Assembly (NCBI GenBank): GCA_963664675.2
Contig: CAXXLB010000009.1
Span: forward strand, 682,001-746,000
Reading direction: 5' to 3'
From: JASGMR01 sp963664675
GTDB lineage: Bacteria; Thermotogota; Thermotogae; Petrotogales; Kosmotogaceae
DNA length: 64,000 bases
Shown: positions 48,470 to 57,515 of the stretch, piece by piece
Layout of the letters: each line of letters starts with the position of its first letter
Position numbering within the stretch: position 1 is the first letter of the stretch
Translations under genes and position numbers: made by a program
Notes under the pieces: generated by a model
Database searches by the model: none
The model's input: only the letters and a program-made list of their open reading frames with translations
What the model was told of the DNA's origin: nothing

Positions 48470-48697
48470 ATGGAAGAAAAAATAATTGAAATTATATCTG
48501 AACAGCTTGGAATTGAAAAGGAAGATATCACACCCGAATCAAATTTCGTAGACGATCTTGATTGCGATTCGCTCGACCTTGTAGATTTAATAATGAAATT
48601 CGAAGATGAATTTGGAGTGAAAATCGCCGATGAAGACACGGCTAAACTTGCAACCGTGGGAGATGCCGTCACATTCATACAGGAAATGAAAAAATGA
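48470..48697 (+). CDS. acpP: Acyl carrier protein
   Basis: A 75-residue acidic carrier protein. The 4'-phosphopantetheine site is the Ser in DLDCDSLDLVDLIM, followed by EDEFGVKIADED. ATG 48470 follows TTGGAGG by seven bases; earlier in-frame codons overlap fabG and are not family-like. It is the central carrier for the enzymes encoded on either side, and fabF begins as ATGA over its stop. Confidence 0.96.
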   Translation: MEEKIIEIISEQLGIEKEDITPESNFVDDLDCDSLDLVDLIMKFEDEFGVKIADEDTAKLATVGDAVTFIQEMKK

Positions 48698-49920
48698 ACA
48701 GAGTGGTTGTAACCGGGCTGGGAATAATCAGCTCGATAGGAAACACCATAGACGATTTCTGGAACTCCCTGCAAAAGGGAGTTTCGGGAATAGATTGGAT
48801 TCAGGCATTCGATACAACCGATTTCAAAGCGAAGGTTGCGGGTGAGTCAAAGGATTTCAATCCCACGGATTATATGGACAAAAAAGAGGCCAGAAGAACA
48901 TCCAGATTCGTACAGCTTTCAATCGCGAGTTCAAAGATGTGTTTTGAAGACAGTCTTTTGACAGAAGCCGATTTCGATATATGGAAAGCGGGCGTTATAT
49001 ACGGAATAGGTCTGGGTGGAATGGACATGATCGAATCACAGCATAAAAATCTTCTTGAGCGGGGTCCGGGAAGAGTCAGTCCATTCATGATTCCCATGAC
49101 GATTGCCAATATGTCTTCGGGGACATTGGCCATAAAATATGGATTCAGAGGAATTAACATCACGATGGTGACCGCCTGTGCTTCGAGTACGAATGCGCTT
49201 GGAGAGGCCTTTAAAATGATCAAAGAAGGGCGACAGGATATAATAATGTCCGGCGGTACAGAAGCGGTTGTGACACCACTTTCCGTTGCCGGTTTCGATT
49301 CTCTTGGCGCACTTTCGAGAAAACCGCCCGATAAAGCCTGCAGACCATTCGATAAAGACAGAGACGGATTTGTTATGGCAGAAGGATCGGGTACCCTCCT
49401 GCTGGAGAACTACGAACACGCTAAAAAAAGAGGGGCAAAAATTTATGCCGAGATAGTGGGCTACGGCTCCACGGACGATGCATGTCATATAACAGCGCCC
49501 GATGAAAGCGGAACCGGCGCCATGATGGCTATGAAAGAAGCGGTTGAAGAAGCGGGAATCACCCCTGAGGAAGTCGATTACATAAATGCACATGGAACAT
49601 CCACACCTTTGAACGATATAATGGAAACGAGAGCGATTAAAAAATTGTTCGGAAGGAGAGAAAGTTTATCGATAAGTTCGACGAAATCCATGACGGGTCA
49701 CTGTCTTGGTGGAGCCGGGGCGGTCGAAGCAATTGCCTCTATTCTTGCAATAAACAAAAGTATAGTTCCTCCAACGATAAATTTGGCACAAAACGATCCT
49801 CTTTGTGATCTGAATTACACCCCGAACAATTCTGTTGAGAAAGAGATAAATTATGCTCTCAGTAATTCATTCGGTTTCGGCGGCCACAATGCATCATTAC
49901 TGCTGAAAAAAATAATCTGA
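48694..49920 (+). CDS. fabF: 3-oxoacyl-ACP synthase II FabF
   Basis: A 408-residue KAS II with the Cys-His-His triad: VTACASSTNALGEAF, NAHGTSTPLND and TKSMTGHCLGGAGA, plus GFGGHNAS near the end. It elongates acyl-ACP with malonyl-ACP. The ATG overlaps the acpP stop by four bases. It closes the operon; no acetyl-CoA carboxylase genes follow, so these must be elsewhere in the genome. Confidence 0.95.
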   Translation: MNRVVVTGLGIISSIGNTIDDFWNSLQKGVSGIDWIQAFDTTDFKAKVAGESKDFNPTDYMDKKEARRTSRFVQLSIASSKMCFEDSLLTEADFDIWKAGVIYGIGLGGMDMIESQHKNLLERGPGRVSPFMIPMTIANMSSGTLAIKYGFRGINITMVTACASSTNALGEAFKMIKEGRQDIIMSGGTEAVVTPLSVAGFDSLGALSRKPPDKACRPFDKDRDGFVMAEGSGTLLLENYEHAKKRGAKIYAEIVGYGSTDDACHITAPDESGTGAMMAMKEAVEEAGITPEEVDYINAHGTSTPLNDIMETRAIKKLFGRRESLSISSTKSMTGHCLGGAGAVEAIASILAINKSIVPPTINLAQNDPLCDLNYTPNNSVEKEINYALSNSFGFGGHNASLLLKKII

Positions 49921-50447
49921 AAATACTGTGACATAACTGTTTCATGAATGAACATCAAATCACTTCAATCCGGGTCGCATAAAATTCTTGAATACAGGTC
50001 TGAAAATAATTTGAACGTTTTTTAATTTGATTCATATTTCTTATCCGGCCCGGTCGATTTTGAAGTGTTCTGTGAAAACGGGTGTTTCAGCTCTTCATCA
50101 TTATGAAAACACCCGGTTTTCCATGAACTCTTATAGAATCGGTAAAGACTTGAACTCTACAAGCAAATTTGTGTTTTTTTCACAAATAACAGTGATTTCT
50201 GGATTTACACACAGAAAACCATCAAATTATCATCTTTTATGATAAAAATCTCACCTTTATTTTTCACAATATATTACGAATTATTTTTATCGTTGATTTT
50301 TAAATTCTTCAAAGATTTTTTATGTGTAAAAAGTGTTTTAACCTACTCCCATTGCTATATTATTTTTATGTAAATTTTTTGTAATAGTAAATCAGTGACA
50401 AAAAATTGATATATAATGGAAGGGTTTTTAAATTGGGAGATGGTTTT
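49921..50447. other. Long intergenic region with a strong hairpin
   Basis: There is no gene in these 527 bases. At 50074-50121 GAAAACGGGTGTTT pairs with AAACACCCGGTTTTC (14 pairs, one bulged C) around a 19-base loop, but no T tract follows. At about 50165-50185 a smaller ATTTGTG/CACAAAT stem flanks a T7 run. The last 100 bases are very AT-rich and end with TATATAATGG, a -10-like sequence for the permease gene. Confidence 0.5.
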
Positions 50448-51725
50448 GTGCATGAGTTGTTTGCAGTTGTTATTTTTGTTATAGCATATGCTTTGATAGT
50501 AACTGAAAAGATTAATAGAACAATTGTTGCACTACTAGCGGCGGTCATTATGGTCTTTTTCGGTGTTTTTTCCGATCCAACGCAAATTTTCGGAGAATAT
50601 ATAGATTTCAACACTATCTTTCTTTTGATGGGAATGATGATCTTCGTTTCCATAATAAAAAAATCCGGTATTTTCGAATATCTTGGTACTATCGCGCTGA
50701 ACCTTTCGAAAGGCAGTCTCTTGAGACTCTACATATATTTAACAACGATAGTTGCTCTGGTGTCATCCGTCCTGGACAACGTTACTACCATTCTTGTCAT
50801 AGTTCCGATTACACTGGCCGTTTGTGACACAATAGAAGTTGATCCCACGCCGTTCGTCCTTGGAGAAATCTTTTCCTCAAATATCGGAGGAGCCTCTTCA
50901 CTGATAGGAGATCCGCCGAATATAATGATCGGTTCAGCGGGAGATCTGAGTTTCACAGATTTTCTTGTAAATCTCGGCCCTGTTTTGCTTATAATATTCC
51001 TGGTAAGCAATGCCATGCTCATTTTTTTGTTCAGAAAAATACTGTTTCAGAAAAAGAAAGATGTCAACTCGTTTCACATGGGAAATCCTCTCAAACACAA
51101 CAAAAGAAATTTTATGATCTCGGTTTATCTCCTTATAATCACTGTGGTTCTTTTTGTTTTGCAGGAGGCAATACACGTTCCGAGTTCAATGATAGCCATT
51201 CTTGCCGCGATGCTTGCAGCTTTGCTGATAAAACCCACCGATATCGAAAAATCTTTCTCAAAGATTGAATGGACTACCCTTTTGTTTTTTGTAGGTTTAT
51301 TCATAATGGTTGGTGGTCTCGAAGAAACCGGGGTGCTGGATCAGCTGGCCAACTTGATGCTCACTCTTTCGAAGGGTTCTTTCAGAACATCCGAAATACT
51401 CTTCCTAAATGTTTCGGGCTTTGCTTCGGCCTTCGTTGATAATATTCCTTACACCGCAACCATGATACCAATCGTGGAATCGATGCAAAAGATCAATCCC
51501 GTGGTGTATGCTAATTTAAATCCAATATGGTGGGCGCTCTCGCTTGGAGCGTGTCTCGGTGGGAACGGAACAGCGATTGGAGCTTCTGCCAACGTTGTAG
51601 GCCTTGCAATATTGAAAAAATCTTCAAATAAGCCTTTAAAATTTATAACATTCATGGGTTATGGAATGCTCGTTCTAATCGTCAGTTTGCTTATTGCGAG
51701 TGCATATCTTATGATTTTCTTCTGA
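50448..51725 (+). CDS. ArsB/NhaD-type (ion transporter superfamily) permease
   Basis: A 425-residue membrane protein with about eleven helices in two similar halves. Each half holds a re-entrant signature: SVLDNVTTILVIVPIT with IGGASSLIGDPPNIMIG in the first and FASAFVDNIPYTATMIPI with LGACLGGNGTAIGASANVVG in the second. This is the ArsB/NhaD family, which includes arsenite exporters, Na+/H+ antiporters and dicarboxylate carriers. I start at GTG 50448, about nine bases after GGGAG. No arsR or arsC is present, so an arsenic role is not supported; a sodium or anion transporter is more likely. Confidence 0.85.
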   Translation: MHELFAVVIFVIAYALIVTEKINRTIVALLAAVIMVFFGVFSDPTQIFGEYIDFNTIFLLMGMMIFVSIIKKSGIFEYLGTIALNLSKGSLLRLYIYLTTIVALVSSVLDNVTTILVIVPITLAVCDTIEVDPTPFVLGEIFSSNIGGASSLIGDPPNIMIGSAGDLSFTDFLVNLGPVLLIIFLVSNAMLIFLFRKILFQKKKDVNSFHMGNPLKHNKRNFMISVYLLIITVVLFVLQEAIHVPSSMIAILAAMLAALLIKPTDIEKSFSKIEWTTLLFFVGLFIMVGGLEETGVLDQLANLMLTLSKGSFRTSEILFLNVSGFASAFVDNIPYTATMIPIVESMQKINPVVYANLNPIWWALSLGACLGGNGTAIGASANVVGLAILKKSSNKPLKFITFMGYGMLVLIVSLLIASAYLMIFF

Positions 51726-51941
51726 TCTTTTTACAGTATAATTCACACTTGAAAGAGATATAGTGAACTGGTAATAGAGAACAGGGAGAAAGCTAAAAAA
51801 CTGCTTAGATAACAGAGAACTGTAAACGGATAACAGGCTTAAAAGCTCAAAAGCAAAAGGCTTAACTGCTTAAAAGATAAAAAACATCTTAGTGAATATA
51901 GAACTGGCAAATAGAGAACAGGAAAAGGACAGTGTACAGTG

Positions 51942-52209
51942 TTTTGTGCTCGGTGCCTGAAAGACAGTGTCTGGTGTTGAGGTTTTGGTGCCTGGAAAAG
52001 AGAATAGAAAACAAGAGAATTGATAATAGGTAAAATGGAATAAAAAAACTAAACTCAAAATGCCAAAAAAAGCTATAGAGCGAAAAAGGCCGAAGAGCGG
52101 AAGTCAAAAAACATAATCCTTTTACAACTGTTTTTCAACAGCTTTCCTACTGCTTCTCCATCGTTAGCCAATTGTTCTCCGATCGCTTCCCAACTGCTTT
52201 CCCATTGTT
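51942..52209 (+). repeat. 268-base direct repeat, copy 1
   Basis: This copy matches 52279-52546 with an offset of exactly 337 bases. Differences seen by eye are a few bases in the left part (CCTGA/CTTGA and the TGAGGTTTTGG/TTTGTATTTGG stretch) and ATAAT/ATGAT. The left half contains GGTGCCTG and CAGTGT words, the middle is purine-rich and the right end is eight 11-bp units. Confidence 0.93.
52122..52209 (+). repeat. Array of eight 11-bp units
   Basis: Eight consecutive 11-base units (TTACAACTGTT, TTTCAACAGCT, TTCCTACTGCT, TCTCCATCGTT, AGCCAATTGTT, CTCCGATCGCT, TCCCAACTGCT, TTCCCATTGTT) fit the same NNNCNAYYGYT pattern as the array at 33719, with minor exceptions. It forms the right end of repeat copy 1. 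Confidence 0.9.
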
Positions 52210-52278
52210 TTTCCATGCGCTGTTCCCCGTTCTGGACCCTCCTACCCTTTTTCTCTACTCTCCGCTATCTCCGCCGTA

Positions 52279-52546
52279 TTTTGTGCTCGGTGCTTGAAAG
52301 ACAGTGTCTGGTGTTTTGTATTTGGTGCCTGGAAAAGAGAATAGAAAACAAGAGAATTGATAATAGGTAAAATGGAATAAAAAAACTAAACTCAAAATGC
52401 CAAAAAAAGCTATAGAGCGAAAAAGGCCGAAGAGCGGAAGTCAAAAAACATGATCCTTTTACAACTGTTTTTCAACAGCTTTCCTACTGCTTCTCCATCG
52501 TTAGCCAATTGTTCTCCGATCGCTTCCCAACTGCTTTCCCATTGTT
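52279..52546 (+). repeat. 268-base direct repeat, copy 2
   Basis: Second copy of 51942-52209, of equal length and about 97 percent identical by hand comparison. It is followed without break by four further 11-bp units, so the duplication end lies within the 11-bp array. Confidence 0.93.
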
Positions 52547-52590
52547 ATCCAATTGCTCAGCTATTGCTAGACCATTGTTCTGCAATTGTT
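52459..52590 (+). repeat. Array of twelve 11-bp units
   Basis: Twelve consecutive units: the first eight equal those of the array at 52122, then ATCCAATTGCT, CAGCTATTGCT, AGACCATTGTT and CTGCAATTGTT continue the pattern at exact 11-base spacing. A module at 52598-52623, shared with 33468-33493, follows directly. Confidence 0.9.
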
Positions 52591-52659
52591 AATCTTCTTT
52601 TCGCTGTTATCTGATTCTCTACTATCTGTTATCTTATTCCAATTGTTCAAATAGGATAA

Positions 52660-53055
52660 TCACACTATTATCTTATATATGTTCTTGTTATTTTCATATT
52701 TATATTCAAGATCCCTGGCGATCTTTTTTATTATATACAGACCCATACCACCCTTTTCCAGATTCTCAAATTCTCCCAGCTTTTCTTTGTAATTTATCGG
52801 ATCAAATTTTGGAGAACTGTCCATGATGATTATTTCAACAGTGTCATCTTTCAGGTTATCCAATTGAACCTCTATAACCCCACATTTGCAACATCTGTAT
52901 CCATGCCTGATAATATTAGAGCAGATCTCATTAAAAATTAATTCCAATTCAAAAGCCTTTTGATCATTTATTTTTTTACGATAAATATTTCTAATCTCAG
53001 TCCCGATCTTTTCAATTTCTTCAAAGGTAGAATTGCATTTCATTTTTAATTTCAT
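52660..53055 (-). CDS. RsbW-like serine kinase/anti-sigma-type ATPase
   Basis: A 131-residue HATPase-fold protein of the RsbW/SpoIIAB type. The N box FELELIFNEICSNIIRHGY, the G1-like IIMDSSPKFDP and the G2 region GGMGLYIIKKIA are visible. Such kinases phosphorylate an antagonist STAS protein and may bind a sigma factor or another partner. It is the last gene of the operon, eight bases after the STAS gene. No sigma-factor gene is adjacent, so its output target is unknown. The Cys-rich CCKCG in the middle is unusual. Confidence 0.82.
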   Translation of the reverse strand: MKLKMKCNSTFEEIEKIGTEIRNIYRKKINDQKAFELELIFNEICSNIIRHGYRCCKCGVIEVQLDNLKDDTVEIIIMDSSPKFDPINYKEKLGEFENLEKGGMGLYIIKKIARDLEYKYENNKNIYKIIV

Positions 53056-53063
53056 AGATAACC

Positions 53064-53375
53064 TTAACTGTTAATATCAATGAAGGAATCCAGTTTGAGC
53101 ATTTTTAAAATCTTTAAAATATTATCCGAACAATTGATTATTCTCAAATTCACTTTTCTCTTATCCAAATCCCTTTTCAACCAGATAATAGATGCAATTC
53201 CCATGCTATCAATGAATTCGACATTTCTAAGATCCAGACCAATCGCTTCATAATCCGAAAAATTAATCCCCTTCAACCATTTTTTAAAAGTGTTTGAACT
53301 CTCTCCACTCAATCTATAATCTTTTTCAAAATGAATTCGTGCTTCCTGTTTGTCTTCACAATCGATTTCGAACAT
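53064..53375 (-). CDS. STAS-domain anti-sigma factor antagonist (RsbV-like)
   Basis: A 103-residue STAS protein with the phosphorylatable Ser in VEFIDSMGIASIIWL and the preceding IGLDLRNVEF strand. In partner switching the unphosphorylated form sequesters the kinase and is restored by the PP2C phosphatase. It lies between the phosphatase gene (three-base gap) and the kinase gene. Start ATG 53375, preceded by a G-rich GGGGG site. Confidence 0.85.
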   Translation of the reverse strand: MFEIDCEDKQEARIHFEKDYRLSGESSNTFKKWLKGINFSDYEAIGLDLRNVEFIDSMGIASIIWLKRDLDKRKVNLRIINCSDNILKILKMLKLDSFIDINS

Positions 53376-53378
53376 CTA

Positions 53379-54512
53379 TTATACCCCCTTCGAAAAATCC
53401 AACCCTATAAAAGTCAAATCGTCTTCAAAAAGATCACTATCCCTGAATTTTACTAAATCTCTATATATGCTATCAATCTGATCCTTAACGGTCAGATTTT
53501 TAGTATCGTAAATTATTTTCTTCAACTTTTCAAAACCGTATGGAATACCATCCACACCAAAAGTTTCCGTCAAACCGTCGGTATAAAGAAACAACCTGGA
53601 ATTATCCGCTATATCGAACTTGGTAACTTTGCCGGAATAACCTGAAATACCTATTATCCCTTCCAAAGGGCTTTCAATTACTTCACAACAGTCATTCCTC
53701 AGATATATTGGATAGCAGTGACCCGCATTGGATATCACAATTTCATTATTTTTATAATCTATTATACAGAATACCGCTGTAAAAAATAATTCAAATTTGT
53801 CAAAATTGAATTCGCTGTCCAATCCCTTGGCAAGATCTTCAAAATTTATAAAGCTGGTGTTGAGATTTTGAATATATCTGTTCATATAGCGATTGATCAT
53901 AACCGAAAGCATGGCAGCATTTACCCCGTGCCCACAAACATCTATCAAATAAATGAAATATCTGTCTTCACCTAGATAAATGGCATCAAAAATATCTCCT
54001 CCGACCTTAGAAGACAATTTGTACTGCCAGTACATATTCAGTTTCTCAGGTGGAAAAGCCGGAACCAATGCTCTTTGAATCTGTTCCGCGGCAATAAGGT
54101 CATCCTCTATATTGAGTAGGGCTTTTCTCAGGGAATCTATAAGACTGTAAATTTTTAGTTGGGTCTGAACTCTCAATTTTACTTCTTCACTCAAAAACGG
54201 TTTTGAAATGTAGTCAACGGCTCCCGACTTCAGAGCGATAAGTTTATCATCGACTTGTGAAGATCCTGTTAAAACGATCACAGGAATCATTTTTGTCTCC
54301 GGTATAGATTTCACAGTTTTAAGTAAATCCAATCCATTTTCATCGGGTAACATCAAATCGAGTATTATTAAATCCGGCAATTTACTTTTAATCATTTCAA
54401 ACCCTGAATGACCGGTCTCCGCTAAATATACTTCGTGGCCTTCTTTAACAAGAATCTTTTCCATCAACTTTCTAATCATCAGATCATCATCAATAACCAA
54501 TATTCTTCCCAT
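53379..54512 (-). CDS. Response regulator-PP2C phosphatase (RsbU/SpoIIE-like)
   Basis: A 377-residue protein. The N-terminal receiver domain has VIDDD, the phosphoacceptor Asp in LIILDLMLPDENG, the Thr in VIVLTGSS and the Lys in YISKPF. A coiled linker with LIAAEQIQRALVPAFPPEKL leads to the SpoIIE-type PP2C domain with KVGGDIFDAI, IDVCGHGVNAAMLS, the FTAVFCIID strand, ISNAGHCYPIYL and LYTDGLTE. It dephosphorylates the STAS protein encoded next when its receiver is phosphorylated. A cognate kinase is not in the operon; the nearest histidine kinase (2710) has its own partner. Confidence 0.9.
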   Translation of the reverse strand: MGRILVIDDDLMIRKLMEKILVKEGHEVYLAETGHSGFEMIKSKLPDLIILDLMLPDENGLDLLKTVKSIPETKMIPVIVLTGSSQVDDKLIALKSGAVDYISKPFLSEEVKLRVQTQLKIYSLIDSLRKALLNIEDDLIAAEQIQRALVPAFPPEKLNMYWQYKLSSKVGGDIFDAIYLGEDRYFIYLIDVCGHGVNAAMLSVMINRYMNRYIQNLNTSFINFEDLAKGLDSEFNFDKFELFFTAVFCIIDYKNNEIVISNAGHCYPIYLRNDCCEVIESPLEGIIGISGYSGKVTKFDIADNSRLFLYTDGLTETFGVDGIPYGFEKLKKIIYDTKNLTVKDQIDSIYRDLVKFRDSDLFEDDLTFIGLDFSKGV

Positions 54513-54530
54513 AAAAACACTTCCTAATAT

Positions 54531-57515
54531 TCACTCAAAATATTTTATAGCTTTCGCAGGATTTATTTTACTGGCCAAATATCCGGGTATAGAAGTTGAA
54601 ATAATCGATATTATATATGAAATAAGTCCTATTAAAATTATTTCAACCCATGGTATGGCAAATTCTTTCATCTGATCACTGAAAGAAAGGAAAAAATCGT
54701 ACGCCGTAAGCGAACCCGTTATTATCCCGATCATTATTCCCAGGAAAACGATAAAGGTCGTCTCCAGAAAAAATGAATAAAATACCATTTTCTTTGTGAA
54801 CCCTATGGCTTTTAACATTCCTATTAATCTCGTTCTTTCGTACAATGCTTTGAACATTATTATAGAGATACCTATTATTCCTACGAATAATCCGAAATAT
54901 AAAAATGAATTCAAAATACTGATGGTTCCTTTGAAAAAACTAGACGTCAAATCAGCTATATCATCCGATAAATAAACGGAATTCTGGCTGTCCTCGTTCA
55001 AATAGGAAATCAAATTTCCTCTTTCTTCAACGTCCATATCACCATAATCGAATAGAATATGTACTTTAGAAAAATCTTTTCCAAAATCTTCTTCTATACT
55101 GTTTTTACTGATGTAAATTCCATTAATCATGGAAAATTCTTCCTTTTCAATATATCCAATAACCTTCAAAGTCAGATTTTTTCCTATCTTTTTTTGATCC
55201 ACAGTTTCATAATTAATATTACCTGCAGAAAATATATCAATGATGCTCAGATCATCCTTCAATTCATATATTGTCAGACTTTGTCCCAATCTGATATTCG
55301 GGAAACTGTTCTTTGAAACGATACAGGTGTTTTTATTTTCCTCCAGGTAATTCCAGATCTCTTTATCCGAAGATATGCCCAAGTTTTTATCATAAATTAC
55401 GTTTAATTTATTTCCTTCCTCAAATGGAGCATCGATGAAAAATACAGTAGATTTTTTCACACCTTTCGGGCTGTATGTAACTATGTTTGTATAATTCAAA
55501 GGAGTTATCTCAGACACACCCCGGTAATTTTCCAGTTTTCCGTTCAGATTTTCGACTTCATCGGAGACGAGGAAAAAAATTCCCCCGTCGAACCCGTTGA
55601 AAAAGAATTCTTTATTCTTCTCAATTACCAGCTTTTGTGAAGCAGGAATAATTGATAAAATAGTTATTATAAAAAAAACAATTGCATACATCGCTATTGC
55701 TAAAGAAGTTCTTCCCGTATTTCTCGCCGGAAAAGAAATGGCAACTTTTAGAATTGGACCGGCATTTTTAACCTTACCAAATATCTTCTGCAAAATCATC
55801 TCTATAAATTTTAAATTAAAAATAACGATTATTCCACCTGAGACTAATATCGTTAAACCTTTTAAAACTATGAACAGTTGAGATATTTCTGTCTGTGAAA
55901 AAAAAGTTATTGAATCAGTGAAAAGCGTGAATATTATCAATAATATAGAAAAAATCGTTATTAAATGTTTCATCATTTTTTCCGGAGTTAGCAGGGGAAA
56001 TAAAAATCCTATTAACATTATCCCCAGATAAAAGACCGCCGGATTATTATTCTGAAGACCATTTACTAATGAAATTACCCCAAACACCACCATAAAAAAT
56101 ATGAAGAATTTGATCATTTTTCTTTTTTTGTTTCCAATTTTTTCAGAAATACCTCTTAAAGCAAACACTATATTCATTCCCGCAATCTTTCTTCCGGTGA
56201 AAAATATCACGATAAGAGGAATGGAAAGACCGATTACAAAACCATAAAAGACAGATTGAGGTTTTATAAAAAACGCAAATTCTATATTTGGTAAATTCGC
56301 AAAAATAAAATTCCCAAAGGGGATATTACTGGAAATATTGTAATAAAGGTCCACAACGCTGTTCAAGATCACCTTTGAAATGCCAAAACCAACAAAAACA
56401 CCTATAAAAGAAGAAATCAGGGAATAAAAGAAACCCTCAAACATTATTTCATAAGTGATTTTGTTTCTTGTAAACCCAAGTGCTCTCAAGGTTCCGAGTT
56501 CCTGCCTTCTCTCTTCACCCAGCATCGTATAAACATTTATAAGCAGGAGTATTCCTGCGATTATACTGAAAGAACTCAATGCCATGAAAAAAATTCCGGT
56601 ATACTCGCTGGCATCTATGCTGGCGTAAGCATCGTATTTAAGCATATCTATCTTAAATTTATTGCCTGTATTCCAATCCAGAAAAGTAGATTTGACTTCT
56701 TCACTCAGATCATTCCCCTTCAATTCATCCCCGGTGTTCGAGAGTACTATCCCTGAGAACGAATTTTCAACCTTCAACCCCACAATTTTTCTATAAACAT
56801 CATCGGGAACCAGCAAAAAAGAACTGTTGAATCCTCTGAATTCACCCATATTGGGTAAAGCATTGTTCCCAAGAATACCTGTAATTTCGAGCTGTGGCAA
56901 TTCTACCCAGAACAAAGTTCTCTGAACCGGATCTACAAGTAATTCTATTTTATCTCCCACAGATAAATTCAATGAATCCGCCAATGACTGGTTTATATAA
57001 ACCCCATCGGTATCTATGTCATCTCTGTCTTCATTCCCGAATTTATTAAAAAGAGAGAGATCGGAACCTACAAATTCAACATTTTTTGAAAGTCCGCCAT
57101 CGAGGGATCTCGCATTTCCGGGCAGTCCCACCGATATATTCGAATTTAAAACCGGCAGATATCCATCTATGAGTTTTTCTGATTCAAGCCGATCTATAAA
57201 ATACTTCACTTCGTCAAAAGTGAAGTATTTTACATTTCCTCTTTCTTCATCAACCTGAACTATTTCATCGACTTCCCCCAGAGAATAGGTAACCTGGGAA
57301 AATAAATATTTCTGGAACGAATCATTGATCGCAAAGGAACCGGTTATCAATGCCGTTCCAAAAAGAGAGCCAAGTATGATCAACACGGTATCGGTTATTC
57401 TCCGGAACATATTTCTCACGCTTATCGTCAAAATAAGCTTGTTTAACAACATTTTTATTATCAAAAAAATCACAAAAATCAAAATGAGCACAGAAATAAT
57501 AAAAATAAAAGTCAT
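54531..57515 (-). CDS. Large FtsX-family ABC transporter permease
   Basis: A 994-residue permease of the MacB/LolCE/FtsX type. It carries two FtsX cores: one around 315-450 (LLINVYTMLGEERRQELGTL, RALGFTRNKITYEIMFEG) and one at the C-terminus (ALYERTRLIGMLKAIGFTKK, IPGYLASKINPAKAIKYFE). Between and before them are large extracytoplasmic domains and extra helices. Such proteins act with an ATPase as mechanotransmission exporters for lipoproteins, peptides or lipids. The ATG overlaps the stop of its ATPase gene as ATGA. The substrate is unknown. Confidence 0.88.
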   Translation of the reverse strand: MTFIFIISVLILIFVIFLIIKMLLNKLILTISVRNMFRRITDTVLIILGSLFGTALITGSFAINDSFQKYLFSQVTYSLGEVDEIVQVDEERGNVKYFTFDEVKYFIDRLESEKLIDGYLPVLNSNISVGLPGNARSLDGGLSKNVEFVGSDLSLFNKFGNEDRDDIDTDGVYINQSLADSLNLSVGDKIELLVDPVQRTLFWVELPQLEITGILGNNALPNMGEFRGFNSSFLLVPDDVYRKIVGLKVENSFSGIVLSNTGDELKGNDLSEEVKSTFLDWNTGNKFKIDMLKYDAYASIDASEYTGIFFMALSSFSIIAGILLLINVYTMLGEERRQELGTLRALGFTRNKITYEIMFEGFFYSLISSFIGVFVGFGISKVILNSVVDLYYNISSNIPFGNFIFANLPNIEFAFFIKPQSVFYGFVIGLSIPLIVIFFTGRKIAGMNIVFALRGISEKIGNKKRKMIKFFIFFMVVFGVISLVNGLQNNNPAVFYLGIMLIGFLFPLLTPEKMMKHLITIFSILLIIFTLFTDSITFFSQTEISQLFIVLKGLTILVSGGIIVIFNLKFIEMILQKIFGKVKNAGPILKVAISFPARNTGRTSLAIAMYAIVFFIITILSIIPASQKLVIEKNKEFFFNGFDGGIFFLVSDEVENLNGKLENYRGVSEITPLNYTNIVTYSPKGVKKSTVFFIDAPFEEGNKLNVIYDKNLGISSDKEIWNYLEENKNTCIVSKNSFPNIRLGQSLTIYELKDDLSIIDIFSAGNINYETVDQKKIGKNLTLKVIGYIEKEEFSMINGIYISKNSIEEDFGKDFSKVHILFDYGDMDVEERGNLISYLNEDSQNSVYLSDDIADLTSSFFKGTISILNSFLYFGLFVGIIGISIIMFKALYERTRLIGMLKAIGFTKKMVFYSFFLETTFIVFLGIMIGIITGSLTAYDFFLSFSDQMKEFAIPWVEIILIGLISYIISIISTSIPGYLASKINPAKAIKYFE

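Larger units (their letters stand above)
51726..52659. other. Repeat-filled non-coding region
   Basis: There is no gene in 934 bases. It holds purine-rich words (AGAGAACAGG, AAAGCTCAAAAGC), a 268-base direct repeat present twice, two 11-bp phased arrays and pyrimidine-rich words (TTCTCTACTCTCCGC). A 23-base sequence at 51900-51922 is identical to 33317-33339. The whole is the second member of the repeat family seen at 33.3-33.9 kb. It separates the permease gene from the partner-switching operon, whose 3' ends converge here. Confidence 0.8.

Noticed and set aside
50448..51725. Arsenite exporter (arsB) call
   Set aside because: The fold fits the ArsB/NhaD superfamily, but no arsR, arsC or arsA is nearby, so the specific name is not supported.
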